From the NCBI GenBank assembly GCA_019925095.2, contig CM034406.1, positions 12,248,388 through 12,312,387 on the forward strand: DNA of 64,000 nucleotides. Direction: 5' to 3'. Position numbers and translations under genes: made by a program. The notes beneath the pieces are model-generated. The model had not been told where the DNA came from, made no database searches, and was given only the letters and a program-made list of their open reading frames with translations. Positions 25,001 to 32,790 of the stretch are shown piece after piece. The stretch comes from Dendrolimus kikuchii. Taxonomy: Eukaryota; Arthropoda; Insecta; Lepidoptera; Lasiocampidae. The stretch's first letter is position 1; every line of letters starts with the position of its first letter.

Positions 25001-26734
25001 TGTGTATGCGTGCGTGTGTGTGCGTGCGTGCGTGCGTGGGTGCGTGAGTGCGTGCGTGCGTGCGTGGTTATATTATTTATAATTGGTTTTTGTATTATTG
25101 TATGTTATAATTTGGTTTTATTATTTTTTAAATATTCCTTTATTTTATTTATAATTAAATAATAATGCTTCTGAAAAACGACCGCGTCTATGGAATTCCC
25201 GCTAACGCCCGAAAAAACTTTCGGTACTAGTTTTTCGGTAATCCTCAAGGATGTTGGCGTTACTACAAGCCTTAAAGTCCTGGCGTTATCATTCTCGTTG
25301 CCTTGAGGGTGTATTTGTTAGCTAGTTGTAATGGCAGGCCAATAAAAGCGATACCAATGCTATCTTTTTGCGTATCCCTCGGTTACAGTACTTTTTCCCG
25401 GATGAAGGGTACTAACTATGTAATGTCTAAAAGTTATTTTTCCATCCCTCGGGAACAGCATTTTTTTCTGGATGAAAGATACGATTATAGTTTTTATTTA
25501 GCCTACTGACAACTTGATCATTTTAATCATTTACTTTTTAATTGCTTTTATGGCTATTATTTATACTATGGAAACCTAATCTAATTTACCACCGCAACAT
25601 ATGATGGCTTGATGAGAAGAACCGAAGCAAGAAACTCTTCAGCAACATGCCTAGCTCTAATAATATTATTTAATATTAAAATGATGCTAGGCAAAATAAA
25701 AAAAGAAATTGGCAATCAAGTTAATTTGTGATTTCTGTGCACGCAGAAAAATATATTGAGGCCTGGCAGTTGATTTTTTCTGGGTTTGGGCCTTAATAGT
25801 TTTGATGATTGGATCCCAAACAGTTAGTATAATTTGAATATTTTTTAATTTCAATAGCCTCACGCGTCATTCTACGTATGAAACGATTCTCTTCTACGAG
25901 GATCTGTATTTTATTGAATGTGATATAGTGATTGGGTTTATCCAGAGTGTGTTTACTGATTTTTGACTTCAAACCGTTAAACGTAGTTTTGTCGTGTGCA
26001 GGTACTAGTCGTGAAAACATTAAAAAAACACATTTTTAATTTATTTTTAATAAACACTTTAATATCGTAACTGCAACTGTACATTTTATTTCTATCACTA
26101 GTTAATGCAGAAATCGATCTCTCTTTCAGTGCGATGTGAGGTGGAACAGATGTCTTAAATATTTCTCCATATTTTCAATACCTAAAGTATAGTTAGTATA
26201 TTATTAGTATAGTAAGTATAGTTGTTACAGCTAAATCTAGATTAGATTTACCTTTAACAACAGTCAAACTTTAACATGGCAATACCTCAAACAAATATTG
26301 TCATTATTCAGCAGGATATAACGAGATTTGAAAAACGTTGTTTCGTGAGATCGAAAAGGTCTCAGACGCACTGTAAAAAGAGTTTAACTTTGCCCTGAAT
26401 GAAACTCTTACGCACTGGCTGAAAGTGCAAAAACGGCTACGTAGTGAACGTGTTAAGGCATAAAAGCGTAACCAACAAACAGACAAACAAAACCCCAATC
26501 GTATTTATAAAATTAAAAATAGGCTGAATAATAATTTAAAAAATCATAATGTTCACACACATTTAATATTGTTTTAAATTTGAGAATGTTTTTATATGTT
26601 TTGTAGAAAATCTGTCCGATGCGAACCAACTTCGTGGCGGTGTTATTTTTATGGATCAACTACCAACGACGTCAACAGCAAAAATCGACAGAAAAAAGCT
26701 GAAAGAAATGGTGCTCACCATACCCAGAGAATAA
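5684..26734 (+). CDS. Gene A: luciferase-like adenylate-forming enzyme (probable acyl-CoA synthetase)
   Basis: Eleven exons join to 1650 nt (549 residues): 5684-5839, 7154-7361, 13610-13808, 14670-14792, 16742-16916, 17384-17524, 17800-17925, 19722-19805, 22741-22884, 23910-24075, 26607-26734. All junctions are GT-AG and phases agree throughout. The protein is an ANL enzyme of firefly-luciferase length. Visible motifs are P-loop LLTTSGSTGTPK (exon 4), YGQTE (exon 7), GELWLRGP (exon 8), RTGDMFYRD and ERIKMLIKY (exon 9), and the C-terminal lysine loop TTSTAKIDRKKL (exon 11). The family activates a carboxylic acid as acyl-AMP and usually passes it to CoA. Odd points: the Gly after PK is Leu, VDR is VER, and the hinge Gly of KYKGYQ is Asn. 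There is no SKL-type end (it ends PRE), so peroxisomal import is not indicated. True light production is unlikely; insect relatives are mostly fatty acyl-CoA synthetases. Introns are loaded with transposons but the frame is intact. A paralogue, gene B, lies downstream. Confidence 0.9.
5840..7153. repeat. Gene A intron 1: old interspersed repeat
   Basis: About 6030-6760 matches, with divergence, the sequence that surrounds the RTE-like LINE in intron 2 (7570-7730 plus 10671-11340). Shared text includes TGTATTAAATTTT-CATGTTAG, CATTTTCGGTATT and TTTTTCCGT-A-AGCTTAACAGAC. No coding content is visible. It is an unclassified family with a TATAGATGATG-like tail. Confidence 0.55.
7154..7361 (+). CDS. 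Gene A exon 2
   Basis: It starts after TAG with IDGATNEIDT and ends in APMDCTLDV at a GTAAGT donor, phase 1. It is 208 nt, the same as gene B exon 2. The residues LGLKEGDVVVIMAPNH form the N-terminal motif before the P-loop in ANL enzymes. Confidence 0.9.
7718..7730 (+). repeat. Target-site duplication, left, of RTE-like LINE
   Basis: AAAACTATATTTA here and AAAACTACATTTA at 10671-10683 bracket the LINE. One of 13 bases differs. Confidence 0.75.
7878..8444 (+). pseudogene. LINE endonuclease domain, internally deleted and frame-broken
   Basis: The domain opens with RIGTWNVRGGMKDK and LCLTETKRKG, the first metal-binding part of an exonuclease-endonuclease-phosphatase fold. The frame stops at 8036, and a second frame from 8043 continues after a run of 17 G (8067-8083). 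That frame keeps VAAYAPVSS and the C-terminal SMIDLVLIDSRLR and TDHYLVIS motifs, but goes straight from ESVRKI to the SMIDLVL region. The stretch that normally holds the GDxN catalytic motif is missing. Confidence 0.75.
8839..10653 (+). pseudogene. RTE-like reverse transcriptase, one frameshift near the end
   Basis: The RT frame 8839-10410 has the expected order: LKNGKAAGIDSVSAEMIKYG, YRAINLISTASKVYAKIIE, QGGFRNERGC, GVHQGCVLSALLFILYLDD and the catalytic YADDAVLLAES at about 9826-9858. Near 10358 this copy reads GTGAAAGG where the other copies read GTGAAGG. That extra A shifts the frame away from the conserved end MLRWFGHVE to YPARELA, which continues in the frame of 10373-10653. Codons upstream of 8839 have further breaks. 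Confidence 0.88.
10684..11340 (+). repeat. Old repeat split by the LINE, with a roughly 10-bp phased array
   Basis: This continues the repeat seen before the LINE (7570-7730) and is related to 6180-6480. From about 10890 to 11130 it becomes a degenerate tandem array with a step of 9-11 bases, built on (T)GACCAAAA and TGTCCAAAA variants. The sister copy in intron 1 has only about 50 nt of such text (6425-6475), so the array expanded here. Confidence 0.55.
11341..12018. other. Gene A intron 2, repeat relics
   Basis: It holds common lepidopteran-style repeat text (for example 11570-11690 with GTTTTCACGTGATGC-CTGACAGACAGAC), a short TAGA run near 11766 and AT-rich sequence. I see no exon. Confidence 0.4.
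12037..12139 (-). mobile_element. RTE-like LINE, very short 3' fragment
   Basis: (CATA)n followed by ACTTCACGCCAGTTCCCTTG is the reverse complement of the LINE stop region and tail. Nearly identical TTTTAATATATTA text on both sides (about 12022-12035 and 12142-12155) looks like its target duplication. Confidence 0.6.
12150..12430 (-). mobile_element. Non-LTR retrotransposon C-terminal fragment
   Basis: The minus-strand frame 12415-12179 encodes a C-terminal LINE tail with HCNKVEDLVHIVLEC, a degenerate Cys/His knuckle that follows RNase H in jockey-like elements, then QPIRRTLLPDSS and a hydrophobic end. It is too short to assign a clade. Confidence 0.45.
12600..13160 (+). pseudogene. REL-endonuclease LINE C-terminal fragment
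   Basis: The plus frame 12565-13116 encodes, from about residue 20, RRSAGRWSRHAALNDVLQRA, PALLEPNSIARDDGRRPDGM, PLVWDATCVDTLA and, at the end, QRISMAIQRGN. The pair RPD and WDAT fits a restriction-enzyme-like nuclease fold as found at the C-terminus of some site-specific LINEs. No RT is present, so this is a 5'-truncated copy. After the stop there is a 17-bp hairpin (13127-13166 region; TATTCTACTTATAGTC and its complement). A related copy sits at 42.1 kb in gene B. Confidence 0.6.
13255..13535 (-). repeat. tRNA-derived SINE
   Basis: Read on the minus strand, 13530-13445 has tRNA-like promoter boxes: an A-box-like GGTTGAGCGGGCTAAG and a B box GGTTCGATTAC. A non-tRNA body and an AT-rich tail follow toward 13255. 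RNA polymerase III promoters of this kind drive SINEs. It is not an intact tRNA, because the arms do not pair fully. Confidence 0.6.
13610..13808 (+). CDS. Gene A exon 3
   Basis: It begins after TATAG and encodes EIKAHLLNMEPKVIFCQN through NDAVKEF, ending AA|GTGAGT in phase 2. The MEPKVIFCQN residues correspond to the KPKxIFC strand of the family. It is one codon shorter than gene B exon 3. Confidence 0.88.
13925..14230 (+). repeat. Interspersed repeat family I, copy 1
   Basis: It starts after a T-run with GCAGCAGTTCAGATGACAGG and ends with CTTTCTCCGTTCCTGCACGG. The same text recurs at 21.4 kb, 55.3 kb and, inverted, 57.9 kb. The roughly 300-bp unit has no coding frame of note and behaves like a SINE or a small non-autonomous element; its class is unknown to me. 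Confidence 0.65.
14339..14551 (+). mobile_element. Penelope terminal-repeat insertion with palindromic 5' half
   Basis: This is a 0.2 kb insertion made only of Penelope terminal sequence. It begins with a palindrome around TTTTCGCGACTTGTAT, followed by an inverted repeat of AAGTGTCAACGAGTATTGTT, then the hammerhead-like hairpin, and ends with AACGTAGTTTTATTA. The text TCCTAGAATATA on both sides (about 14326-14337 and 14552-14563) is a likely target duplication, so this scrap was itself integrated. Confidence 0.7.
14457..14494 (+). ncRNA. Hammerhead-like motif, copy 2
   Basis: Same order and bases as at 3417-3458: GTGATCAC, a 7-bp hairpin with GAAA loop, GAAAC, GTC. Confidence 0.5.
14670..14792 (+). 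CDS. Gene A exon 4 (P-loop)
   Basis: It encodes PANFNPITTPAFLL and TTSGSTGTPKLVSLSHKN, the AMP-binding phosphate loop, and ends TG|GTAACT. It is 123 nt, the same as in gene B. The usual PKG is PKL. Confidence 0.93.
15174..15850 (+). mobile_element. Decayed LINE RT C-terminal fragment in gene A intron 4
   Basis: The frame 15174-15668 contains AYHGYVGSVLQYVIVLWGAS, RVFKVQKKCLRAVYG and LDSCKPLFKEHKILTVPS, typical of the thumb region after RT in CR1/jockey-like LINEs. The end (NFMGVKIFNNLPVAIK, NLFKVSLHNWLLE) continues after 15661 in another frame. It is an old pseudogene. Confidence 0.65.
15851..16741. other. Gene A intron 4, remaining sequence
   Basis: AT-rich intron sequence. No exon, RNA gene or clear repeat is visible. 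Confidence 0.4.
16742..16916 (+). CDS. Gene A exon 5
   Basis: It encodes APFTTFPTPTKLSLVISSAH, WLSAVINYL and VVIRLINKFR, and ends AGG|GTAAGT. It is 175 nt, as in gene B. It covers the acid-binding region. The usual HHGFG motif is not evident, but a His (SSAHW) lies where luciferase His245 aligns. Confidence 0.88.
16972..17320 (+). mobile_element. R1-like LINE 3' end, diverged
   Basis: GC-rich text (for example CGCCTGCCAGGGTACGCAGAG, GGGGTTTTAGTTGGTATCC, TTAGTCCTCAAACGG) parallels the 3' end of the element at 58.5-59.3 kb. It fills most of the 467-bp intron 5. Confidence 0.6.
17384..17524 (+). CDS. Gene A exon 6
   Basis: It encodes PTYAILNPPLMARLMKKGH and SSFDHILLAGSYVSQVWLDG, the strand before the adenylate-binding loop, and ends AAG|GTTAGT. 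It is two codons longer than gene B exon 6. Confidence 0.88.
17800..17925 (+). CDS. Gene A exon 7 (YGQTE)
   Basis: It encodes KLLPRVRFEIIYGQTEVSGF and GSVGRISGAFDCR. YGQTE is the family's adenine/AMP-binding signature. The donor is AGA|GTACGT; gene B has AAA|GTTCGT at the same place. Confidence 0.9.
18045..18245 (+). repeat. Interspersed repeat family II, copy 1
   Basis: It shares GAAAGAAA, CATTTATTTG, TCTCGCGATG-TACCAAAT and TTTTCAACTGCACCCT with 50219-50412 in gene B intron 6. Non-coding; class unknown. Confidence 0.5.
18655..19085 (+). repeat. Interspersed repeat family III, copy 1
   Basis: It begins ATGCCGTGTCTGTACATTGA and ends near GCGTGGACGAATTAGCGG followed by CTAGT. It matches 60180-60565 and, inverted and partial, 39880-40075. 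The CTAGT-type end suggests a non-autonomous Helitron, but I cannot confirm the end hairpin. Confidence 0.55.
19086..19721. other. Gene A intron 7, 3' part
   Basis: It contains GTGCCCCCGCTCGCACGTAAC (19500-19519), which is the terminal text of the solo LTR at 52.3 kb, and a 10-bp-arm hairpin at 19638-19664 (TCAACGCTGC / GCAGCGTTGA) 58 nt before exon 8. Otherwise unremarkable. Confidence 0.4.
19722..19805 (+). CDS. Gene A exon 8
   Basis: It encodes LVNIETLEDIEDTHVNGELW and LRGPSVFL. GELWLRGP is a standard family motif. It is 84 nt in both paralogues and ends CTG|GTAACA. Confidence 0.88.
19933..21030 (-). mobile_element. RTE-like LINE, 5'-truncated, in gene A intron 8
   Basis: The minus-strand frame 20960-19956 is an uninterrupted RT C-terminal half with YADDAVLLAES and the YPARELA end, then a (CATA)n tail. 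CTACGGATTCATA at 19920-19932 and 21031-21043 is an exact 13-bp target duplication. At the 5' junction, 20999-21031 forms a palindrome (GGCCATTAATCC and its complement around 9 nt). Confidence 0.85.
21385..21710 (+). repeat. Interspersed repeat family I, copy 2
   Basis: It follows a T/A-rich run and reads GACTTCAGCGGACAGGCAGG through TTTTTCCGTTTCTGCACTG, parallel to 13925-14230. Confidence 0.6.
22080..22545 (+). repeat. Degenerate repeat with about three internal units
   Basis: TTCAAGTGGGTCCCGGGATGG and the trailing TGGCGC-GC text occur about three to four times at 110-130 nt spacing. The end, GGGCAAGACAACGTCTGCCGG, matches the end of 43690-43975 in gene B intron 1 (GCAGGACAACGTCTTCCGG followed by AGCTAGT). 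It is possibly a Helitron-derived family. Confidence 0.5.
22741..22884 (+). CDS. Gene A exon 9
   Basis: It encodes GYYKNPEETNSV, WIRTGDMFYRDDAGHLYF and VERIKMLIKYNNYH. TGD binds the ribose in the family, and the lysine of LIKY aligns with luciferase Lys443. VER replaces VDR, and the hinge Gly is Asn. Confidence 0.92.
23085..23555 (-). mobile_element. Penelope-like 3' fragment, stem II of ribozyme motif missing
   Basis: Read on the minus strand, it has the 3' coding end (region 23400-23515), the untranslated part and the terminal repeat. The hammerhead-like region reads CCGACGTGATCAGC at 23155-23168, lacking the hairpin. At the right end it turns to a plus-strand piece (AACCGTTAAAACGTAGTTTT, 23518-23540) followed by AGTCGCGAAAACTTAA. 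Confidence 0.7.
23910..24075 (+). CDS. Gene A exon 10
   Basis: It encodes VYPTQVETVIRQHPAVVDVA and IVACVVPKPGYKISPQEVKD, the C-terminal subdomain, and ends AAAG|GTGAGA in phase 1. It is 166 nt in both paralogues. Confidence 0.9.
24462..24825 (-). mobile_element. Solo LTR-like element, family L1 copy 1
   Basis: Its reverse complement begins TGTAATTAGAAAACAGCC and ends TTGTAACA. It aligns along its length with 60932-61287, sharing CAGGTGTGCGGATTACA, GTGACGGACTTTGCG and CCTGTGTTATACGT. TG...CA ends, about 360 bp and a start-like region suggest a retrotransposon LTR. There is no internal domain beside it. Confidence 0.55.
24963..25068 (+). repeat. (TG)n / (CGTG)n microsatellite
   Basis: A run of TG that passes into GCGTGCGTG-type tetramers. 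Confidence 0.9.
25490..26015 (-). mobile_element. Penelope-like 3' fragment
   Basis: The minus-strand frame 26020-25793 contains HTLDKPNHYITF and RMTREAIEIKKYSN, the end of the GIY-YIG region. The 3' untranslated part follows to about 25493. The right end again carries AACCGTTAAACGTAGTTTTG and AGTCGTGAAAAC in plus orientation. Confidence 0.75.
26607..26734 (+). CDS. Gene A exon 11 (terminal)
   Basis: It completes the phase 1 codon, encodes NLSDANQLRGGVIFMDQLPT, TSTAKIDRKKLKEM and VLTIPRE, and stops at TAA 26732-26734. The Lys of TAKID aligns with luciferase Lys529, needed for adenylation. An AATAAA overlaps the stop and another lies at 27052-27057. Confidence 0.92.
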
Positions 26735-27051
26735 ATATTAGTGTGTCATTTCCAGCAGGGATGTTAAGGATACGATATTTCTGATCTGGATATGGATATG
26801 AAATTAATTCCAATTACATATTACATTTTTTAGGAATTGTTAAAGAAAAATACTAAAAGAGACTTGAAAACAAGACAATGCTTTCAAATTTCATTACAAA
26901 AGAAACGAACTAAAGTGACAAAAAAAGACCCCACATATATGAAAACTAATTACCAAAATTATACTTATTACATGCGTAATTCTACAAATATGATATATAC
27001 TCTTAGATCATATAAGACATGTTATATATCTATGTATATACTATACAAATG

Positions 27052-27057
27052 AATAAA
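27052..27057 (+). terminator. Possible polyadenylation signal of gene A
   Basis: AATAAA 318 nt after the stop codon, followed by T-rich sequence. Placement is plausible but unproven. Confidence 0.35.
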
Positions 27058-27204
27058 GTTATATAAAATATTTGTGATTTATTTACCTTAAGGAGTATTC
27101 TTGTTGACACTGCAATTAATAATAAGGGTTGTAACTGTTATTTGGCCTGATTTGATTTGCTCATTACTAGTTTAATCGTAAACCTTATAATATTCTGCTT
27201 GGCT

Positions 27205-27511
27205 AAGCTTTTGCACAGAGTGGCATGAGATTAAGGGAAATAAAGTTTAGGGGTATACATACGCCTTATATATAGACACTAGACCTGTTATTTGGGCTAG
27301 GAAACACGGTTTTAGGGTCCACCAACAAGTTTTGAATGAATAATGGGAAAAACAAAAATATGCTTGATAAAAAAGATTGTCACTTTTGTTGAAAAAAAGT
27401 TTGATTTGTACATACATACATAAGGTCATACATGTGACATACATAAGGCGTTTGTATACCTCTAAACTTAATTTCCGTTAATCTGATGATACTCTGTGCA
27501 AAAGTTTATCC
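27205..27511. mobile_element. Foldback (MITE-like) element
   Basis: Two inverted arms of about 63 bp, near 27208-27271 and 27440-27508, share CTTTTGCACAGAGT, AAGTTTAG-GGTATACA and ACGCCTTAT with about 85-90 percent identity by eye, around a 170-nt centre. No coding content. Confidence 0.6.
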
Positions 27512-28240
27512 GGTATCTAACCTATGATGTACTTCTAAATTGTAGGAAAAACGAGTTATTCTTTAATTTTGTGAATTAAAGAAAACCGCATGCAAATTCC
27601 TGTTTTCTGAAACAATTGATTTAAGGCAGCATAAAGAGCGAGGGAAGATGGGAAATGATAAATTTATTTTTATTAAATATAGTAAACTTAATAGCTTCTA
27701 ATAAAGCTATTGACTCACCTGAAAATATAGAGGTTAGATGGGGGACATATAAAAATACGAGCCAGCTTGTATGAAGGGCACCACACTACAGTACTAACGA
27801 AACCCTCTCTGGCTAATTTAGAAGCGTCAGTGGAAGTTGGGCGCCAGTCAGACCATTCCAACATTCTGGTTAAAAAGATGATTTGTATAGTGATTGTTTT
27901 TGGAGATATTGAAATTTAAAAGAACTTGGTTGAAATATTAAGGTTTCATATAAAGTATTAAATGAGGCAGGTGTAGGTAATTGGAAAACTTGATTATTTA
28001 AAATAATAATAGGAGAGTTATTTTTTTTGGTGATGGCTGCAATGCCATTTGTGCATTGATTTTGCCAATGTCGAGAGTATAGAAAAGCCAGGTGAAATAA
28101 ATAGGAATTTTGGCCGGTAAATTAAAATGTAAAAGAAAAATCTGCCAATCTAATACAATACAATAAACATAATATTTACAACAAAACATAAGAGCAAAGG
28201 ACAAAACTAAATAACAACTAACTTCAAATCAATCTAAGTA
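27512..28240. other. Intergenic stretch
   Basis: AT-rich sequence without a convincing frame or repeat. Confidence 0.4.
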
Positions 28241-28242
28241 TA

Positions 28243-28244
<2 letters not shown>

Positions 28245-28336
<92 letters not shown>
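28245..28336. repeat. (TA)n microsatellite
   Basis: About 90 nt of TA with GT and CA interruptions, passing into the (CATA)n tail of the LINE fragment. Confidence 0.9.
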
Positions 28337-28337
<1 letters not shown>

Positions 28338-28339
28338 CA

Positions 28340-28737
28340 TACATACATACATACATAACTTCACGCCAGTTCCCTTGCGGGGTAGGCACGAACAACAGAG
28401 TGCCATTTAGGCTTATTCTTACACACCTCACTTGCCTCTTTGACATTCATTACTCTTGTCATGCAAGCTTGTCTGTTCTTAAGGCTCCTGACATCACCTT
28501 CTGCTAGTACACGATCAATTTGATCATGGAAGGTGTGTCGTGGCCTTCCACGACTTCTGCATCCATCCACTTTTGCATTGTATATCTGTTTAGTCATTCT
28601 TTCATCATGCATTCTTTCCACATGCCCGAACCACCGGAGCATTCCTTTCCTTACCTTCACCCCGACACTCTCTTTCAGACCAACTCTCTTTCTTACTTCG
28701 GTATTACGAACGCGGTCCGCGAGCGTCACTCCGCACA
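28340..28737 (-). mobile_element. RTE-like LINE 3' fragment S1, copy 1
   Basis: The reverse complement encodes CGVTLADRVRNTEVRKRVGL to YPARELA without a break and ends in the (TATG)n tail. It has the same protein as 30333-30701 (+) and 30873-31241 (-). Its 5' end stops abruptly at an AT/TG microsatellite. Confidence 0.85.
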
Positions 28738-28882
<145 letters not shown>

Positions 28883-29023
28883 ACTATACAATCCATATAA
28901 ATAAACATATACATATTGTATATATACTGTACAATCTATTATAAGATAATTTTATTCACAGTCAAGAATTTACAAAGAATATATACAAATGATTTATGCG
29001 ATAAAGTTAAAAGAACACTACTA
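28883..29023. repeat. Inverted copy of LINE 3' end (segment U)
   Basis: About 140 nt equal to the reverse complement of 30045-30187, the last codons and 3' end of the LINE that follows. It therefore forms inverted flanks around that LINE. Confidence 0.8.
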
Positions 29024-30138
29024 CTCCAGCTTACTTCTACTTCCCCTTATTGGAGTCACAAGTTTTCTACAAATTTGATTAAATCCTATAAGAAATTTAG
29101 TAACCTCCCTTATAAACTTTTCCAAAATTCTAAACATTTCATTTTTGAATTTAGTTTTGAATGTCTTTTGTTTCAGCCCAATATTATCTTTAATTTTGGA
29201 ATAAGCAAAGAAACTTCTGGAGCTAACCGTGTTTTCAACCAAATTATTCAGGAACATTGGCTTGACTGGCTTCTTATCTTCACTGACGCTTCAAAACTGA
29301 ATGACGACGGTCCTCTTGGTGCTGCAGTCTGGATCCCTAAGTTTAAAATTATCCTCAATTATAAAATTCCCCCCTTTAATTCTGTTTTTTCCAGTGAATC
29401 TATAGCCATACTTGAAGCCGCTCTTTATATAGAATCCCATCGCCTTAGTAAGTCTATTATTTTCACTGATTCTTTGAGCTGCTTACAAGATATTTCCAAG
29501 TCCCCTTTTCGTTTCAACCAAATTTCCCCACTTTCTTTGCGTCTTAAGCAGATTCTTTACAATTGTTACTCTATGGGTTTGGAAGTATTTCTAGCCTGGA
29601 TTCCTGGTCACTCTGGCATCAGTGGGAATGAAAGTGCTAACAAGTGTGCCATAGAAGCTGTATACGCTGGTTGTAGTAAATATTCCAAGTGTTTCCCGCG
29701 CGATCTTCGGGCCCTCGCTAAACCTGAAATGATGAAATCATGGAATGACCTATGGTTAAAGTCTTGTCAAACTGTTGGCAAGCACTATGCTAATCTCCAA
29801 ACCCTTATCCCTTCGTTCCCCTGGTTTTTCCGTTTCCGCAACATCCCTAAAAAAAGTCCATTATAATTCGTTTACGTCTTAGCCATGTTTGTTCCCCTGT
29901 TTTTTTTAGCAAAACTCAGGATTCGTGATAATTCTTTATGTGAGTGTGGTCTGGACGAAGGTTCCATAGAACATATCTTTTTCTATTGCCGTAAAATTTC
30001 TACTCCCCTTTATGATATTCTTCCTGTTAATTATCCTCGTCCTATTAATAGTAGTGTTCTTTTAACTTTATCGCATAAATCATTTGTATATATTCTTTGT
30101 AAATTCTTGACTGTGAATAAAATTATCTTATAATAGAT
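29024..30138 (+). mobile_element. R1/jockey-like LINE fragment with RNase H, left palindrome arm
   Basis: The frame to 29866 encodes an RNase H domain: IFTDASKLNDDG, SSESIAILEAALYIE, IFTDSLSCLQ, AWIPGHSGISGNESAN. This gives the first three acidic residues; the last one (usually NExAD) reads ANK. A second frame, 29885-30133, holds the Cys/His knuckle CECGLDEGSIEHIFFYC. The two are separated by a stop and frameshift near 29866. The element is 5'-truncated. The same sequence is repeated, inverted, at 31447-32556. Confidence 0.85.
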
Positions 30139-30187
30139 TGTACAGTATATATACAATATGTATATGTTTATTTATATGGATTGTATA

Positions 30188-30325
<138 letters not shown>

Positions 30326-30326
30326 G

Positions 30327-30717
30327 TGCGGAGTGACGCTCGCGGACCGCGTTCGTAATACCGAAGTAAGAAAGAGAGTTGGTCTGAAAGAGAGTGTCGG
30401 GGTGAAGGTAAGGAAAGGAATGCTCCGGTGGTTCGGGCATGTGGAAAGAATGCATGATGAAAGAATGACTAAACAGATATACAATGCAAAAGTGGATGGA
30501 TGCAGAAGTCGTGGAAGGCCACGACACACCTTCCATGATCAAATTGATCGTGTACTAGCAGAAGGTGATGTCAGGAGCCTTAAGAACAGACAAGCTTGCA
30601 TGACAAGAGTAATGAATGTCAAAGAGGCAAGTGAGGTGTGTAAGAATAAGCCTAAATGGCACTCTGTTGTTCGTGCCTACCCCGCAAGGGAACTGGCGTG
30701 AAGTTATGTATGTATGT
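30327..30717 (+). mobile_element. RTE-like LINE 3' fragment S1, copy 2
   Basis: Open frame 30333-30701, identical in protein to copies 1 and 3, then a stop and (TATG)n. Confidence 0.85.
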
Positions 30718-30724
30718 ATGTATG

Positions 30725-30756
<32 letters not shown>

Positions 30757-30803
30757 TATATACATATATATATACATACATACATACATACATAAGCATA
30801 CAG

Positions 30804-30849
<46 letters not shown>

Positions 30850-30865
30850 CATACATACATACATA
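30710..30865. repeat. Palindrome centre: (TATG)n and (TA)n
   Basis: TATG and TA runs from both LINE tails, with a short unique core (AAGCATACAGTACATAC) near 30795-30810. Confidence 0.85.
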
Positions 30866-31249
30866 CATAACTTCACGCCAGTTCCCTTGCGGGGTAGGCA
30901 CGAACAACAGAGTGCCATTTAGGCTTATTCTTACACACCTCACTTGCCTCTTTGACATTCATTACTCTTGTCATGCAAGCTTGTCTGTTCTTAAGGCTCC
31001 TGACATCACCTTCTGCTAGTACACGATCAATTTGATCATGGAAGGTGTGTCGTGGCCTTCCACGACTTCTGCATCCATCCACTTTTGCATTGTATATCTG
31101 TTTAGTCATTCTTTCATCATGCATTCTTTCCACATGCCCGAACCACCGGAGCATTCCTTTCCTTACCTTCACCCCGACACTCTCTTTCAGACCAACTCTC
31201 TTTCTTACTTCGGTATTACGAACGCGGTCCGCGAGCGTCACTCCGCACA
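30866..31249 (-). mobile_element. RTE-like LINE 3' fragment S1, copy 3
   Basis: Minus frame 31241-30873, identical in protein to copy 2 and arranged as its mirror image. Confidence 0.85.
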
Positions 31250-31390
<141 letters not shown>

Positions 31391-31446
31391 ACTATACAAT
31401 CCATATAAATAAACATATACATATTGTATATATACTGTACAATCTA

Positions 31447-32790
31447 TTATAAGATAATTTTATTCACAGTCAAGAATTTACAAAGAATATATACAAATGA
31501 TTTATGCGATAAAGTTAAAAGAACACTACTATTAATAGGACGAGGATAATTAACAGGAAGAATATCATAAAGGGGAGTAGAAATTTTACGGCAATAGAAA
31601 AAGATATGTTCTATGGAACCTTCGTCCAGACCACACTCACATAAAGAATTATCACGAATCCTGAGTTTTGCTAAAAAAAACAGGGGAACAAACATGGCTA
31701 AGACGTAAACGAATTATAATGGACTTTTTTTAGGGATGTTGCGGAAACGGAAAAACCAGGGGAACGAAGGGATAAGGGTTTGGAGATTAGCATAGTGCTT
31801 GCCAACAGTTTGACAAGACTTTAACCATAGGTCATTCCATGATTTCATCATTTCAGGTTTAGCGAGGGCCCGAAGATCGCGCGGGAAACACTTGGAATAT
31901 TTACTACAACCAGCGTATACAGCTTCTATGGCACACTTGTTAGCACTTTCATTCCCACTGATGCCAGAGTGACCAGGAATCCAGGCTAGAAATACTTCCA
32001 AACCCATAGAGTAACAATTGTAAAGAATCTGCTTAAGACGCAAAGAAAGTGGGGAAATTTGGTTGAAACGAAAAGGGGACTTGGAAATATCTTGTAAGCA
32101 GCTCAAAGAATCAGTGAAAATAATAGACTTACTAAGGCGATGGGATTCTATATAAAGAGCGGCTTCAAGTATGGCTATAGATTCACTGGAAAAAACAGAA
32201 TTAAAGGGGGGAATTTTATAATTGAGGATAATTTTAAACTTAGGGATCCAGACTGCAGCACCAAGAGGACCGTCGTCATTCAGTTTTGAAGCGTCAGTGA
32301 AGATAAGAAGCCAGTCAAGCCAATGTTCCTGAATAATTTGGTTGAAAACACGGTTAGCTCCAGAAGTTTCTTTGCTTATTCCAAAATTAAAGATAATATT
32401 GGGCTGAAACAAAAGACATTCAAAACTAAATTCAAAAATGAAATGTTTAGAATTTTGGAAAAGTTTATAAGGGAGGTTACTAAATTTCTTATAGGATTTA
32501 ATCAAATTTGTAGAAAACTTGTGACTCCAATAAGGGGAAGTAGAAGTAAGCTGGAGTAAACTATCAAGAAGACCTAAAAGAGGGTGATTAGCGAGCTCTG
32601 CCATTTTGAAGAAGAATCTGTCAGCCAGAAGTTGCCGACGCAGGAAGAGGTCCCCCCTCTTCTAAGCATTCAACCTGAAGTGCATTAGTAGGAAAAGATT
32701 TCATGGAGCCTGTAATAATGCGCAGACACTTAGCTTGAATCCTGTAAAGCTTCGATAAGGCAAGTTTGTTACACGGTTCTAATAAAAAAC
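31447..32790 (-). mobile_element. R1/jockey-like LINE fragment, right palindrome arm and beyond
   Basis: Minus-strand mirror of 29024-30138, with RNase H frame 32604-31714 and knuckle frame 31695-31447. Past 32556 it continues about 230 nt further into the LINE than the left arm (MAELANHPLLGLLDSL and upstream), up to the Penelope insertion at about 32791. This arm therefore looks like the original and the left arm like the copy. Confidence 0.8.

Noticed and set aside
24920..25162. Open frame over the TG/CGTG run in gene A intron 10.
   Set aside because: Low-complexity translation only.
26837..27052. A 71-codon frame right after gene A.
   Set aside because: It lies in the probable 3' untranslated region, with AT-rich composition and no similarity.
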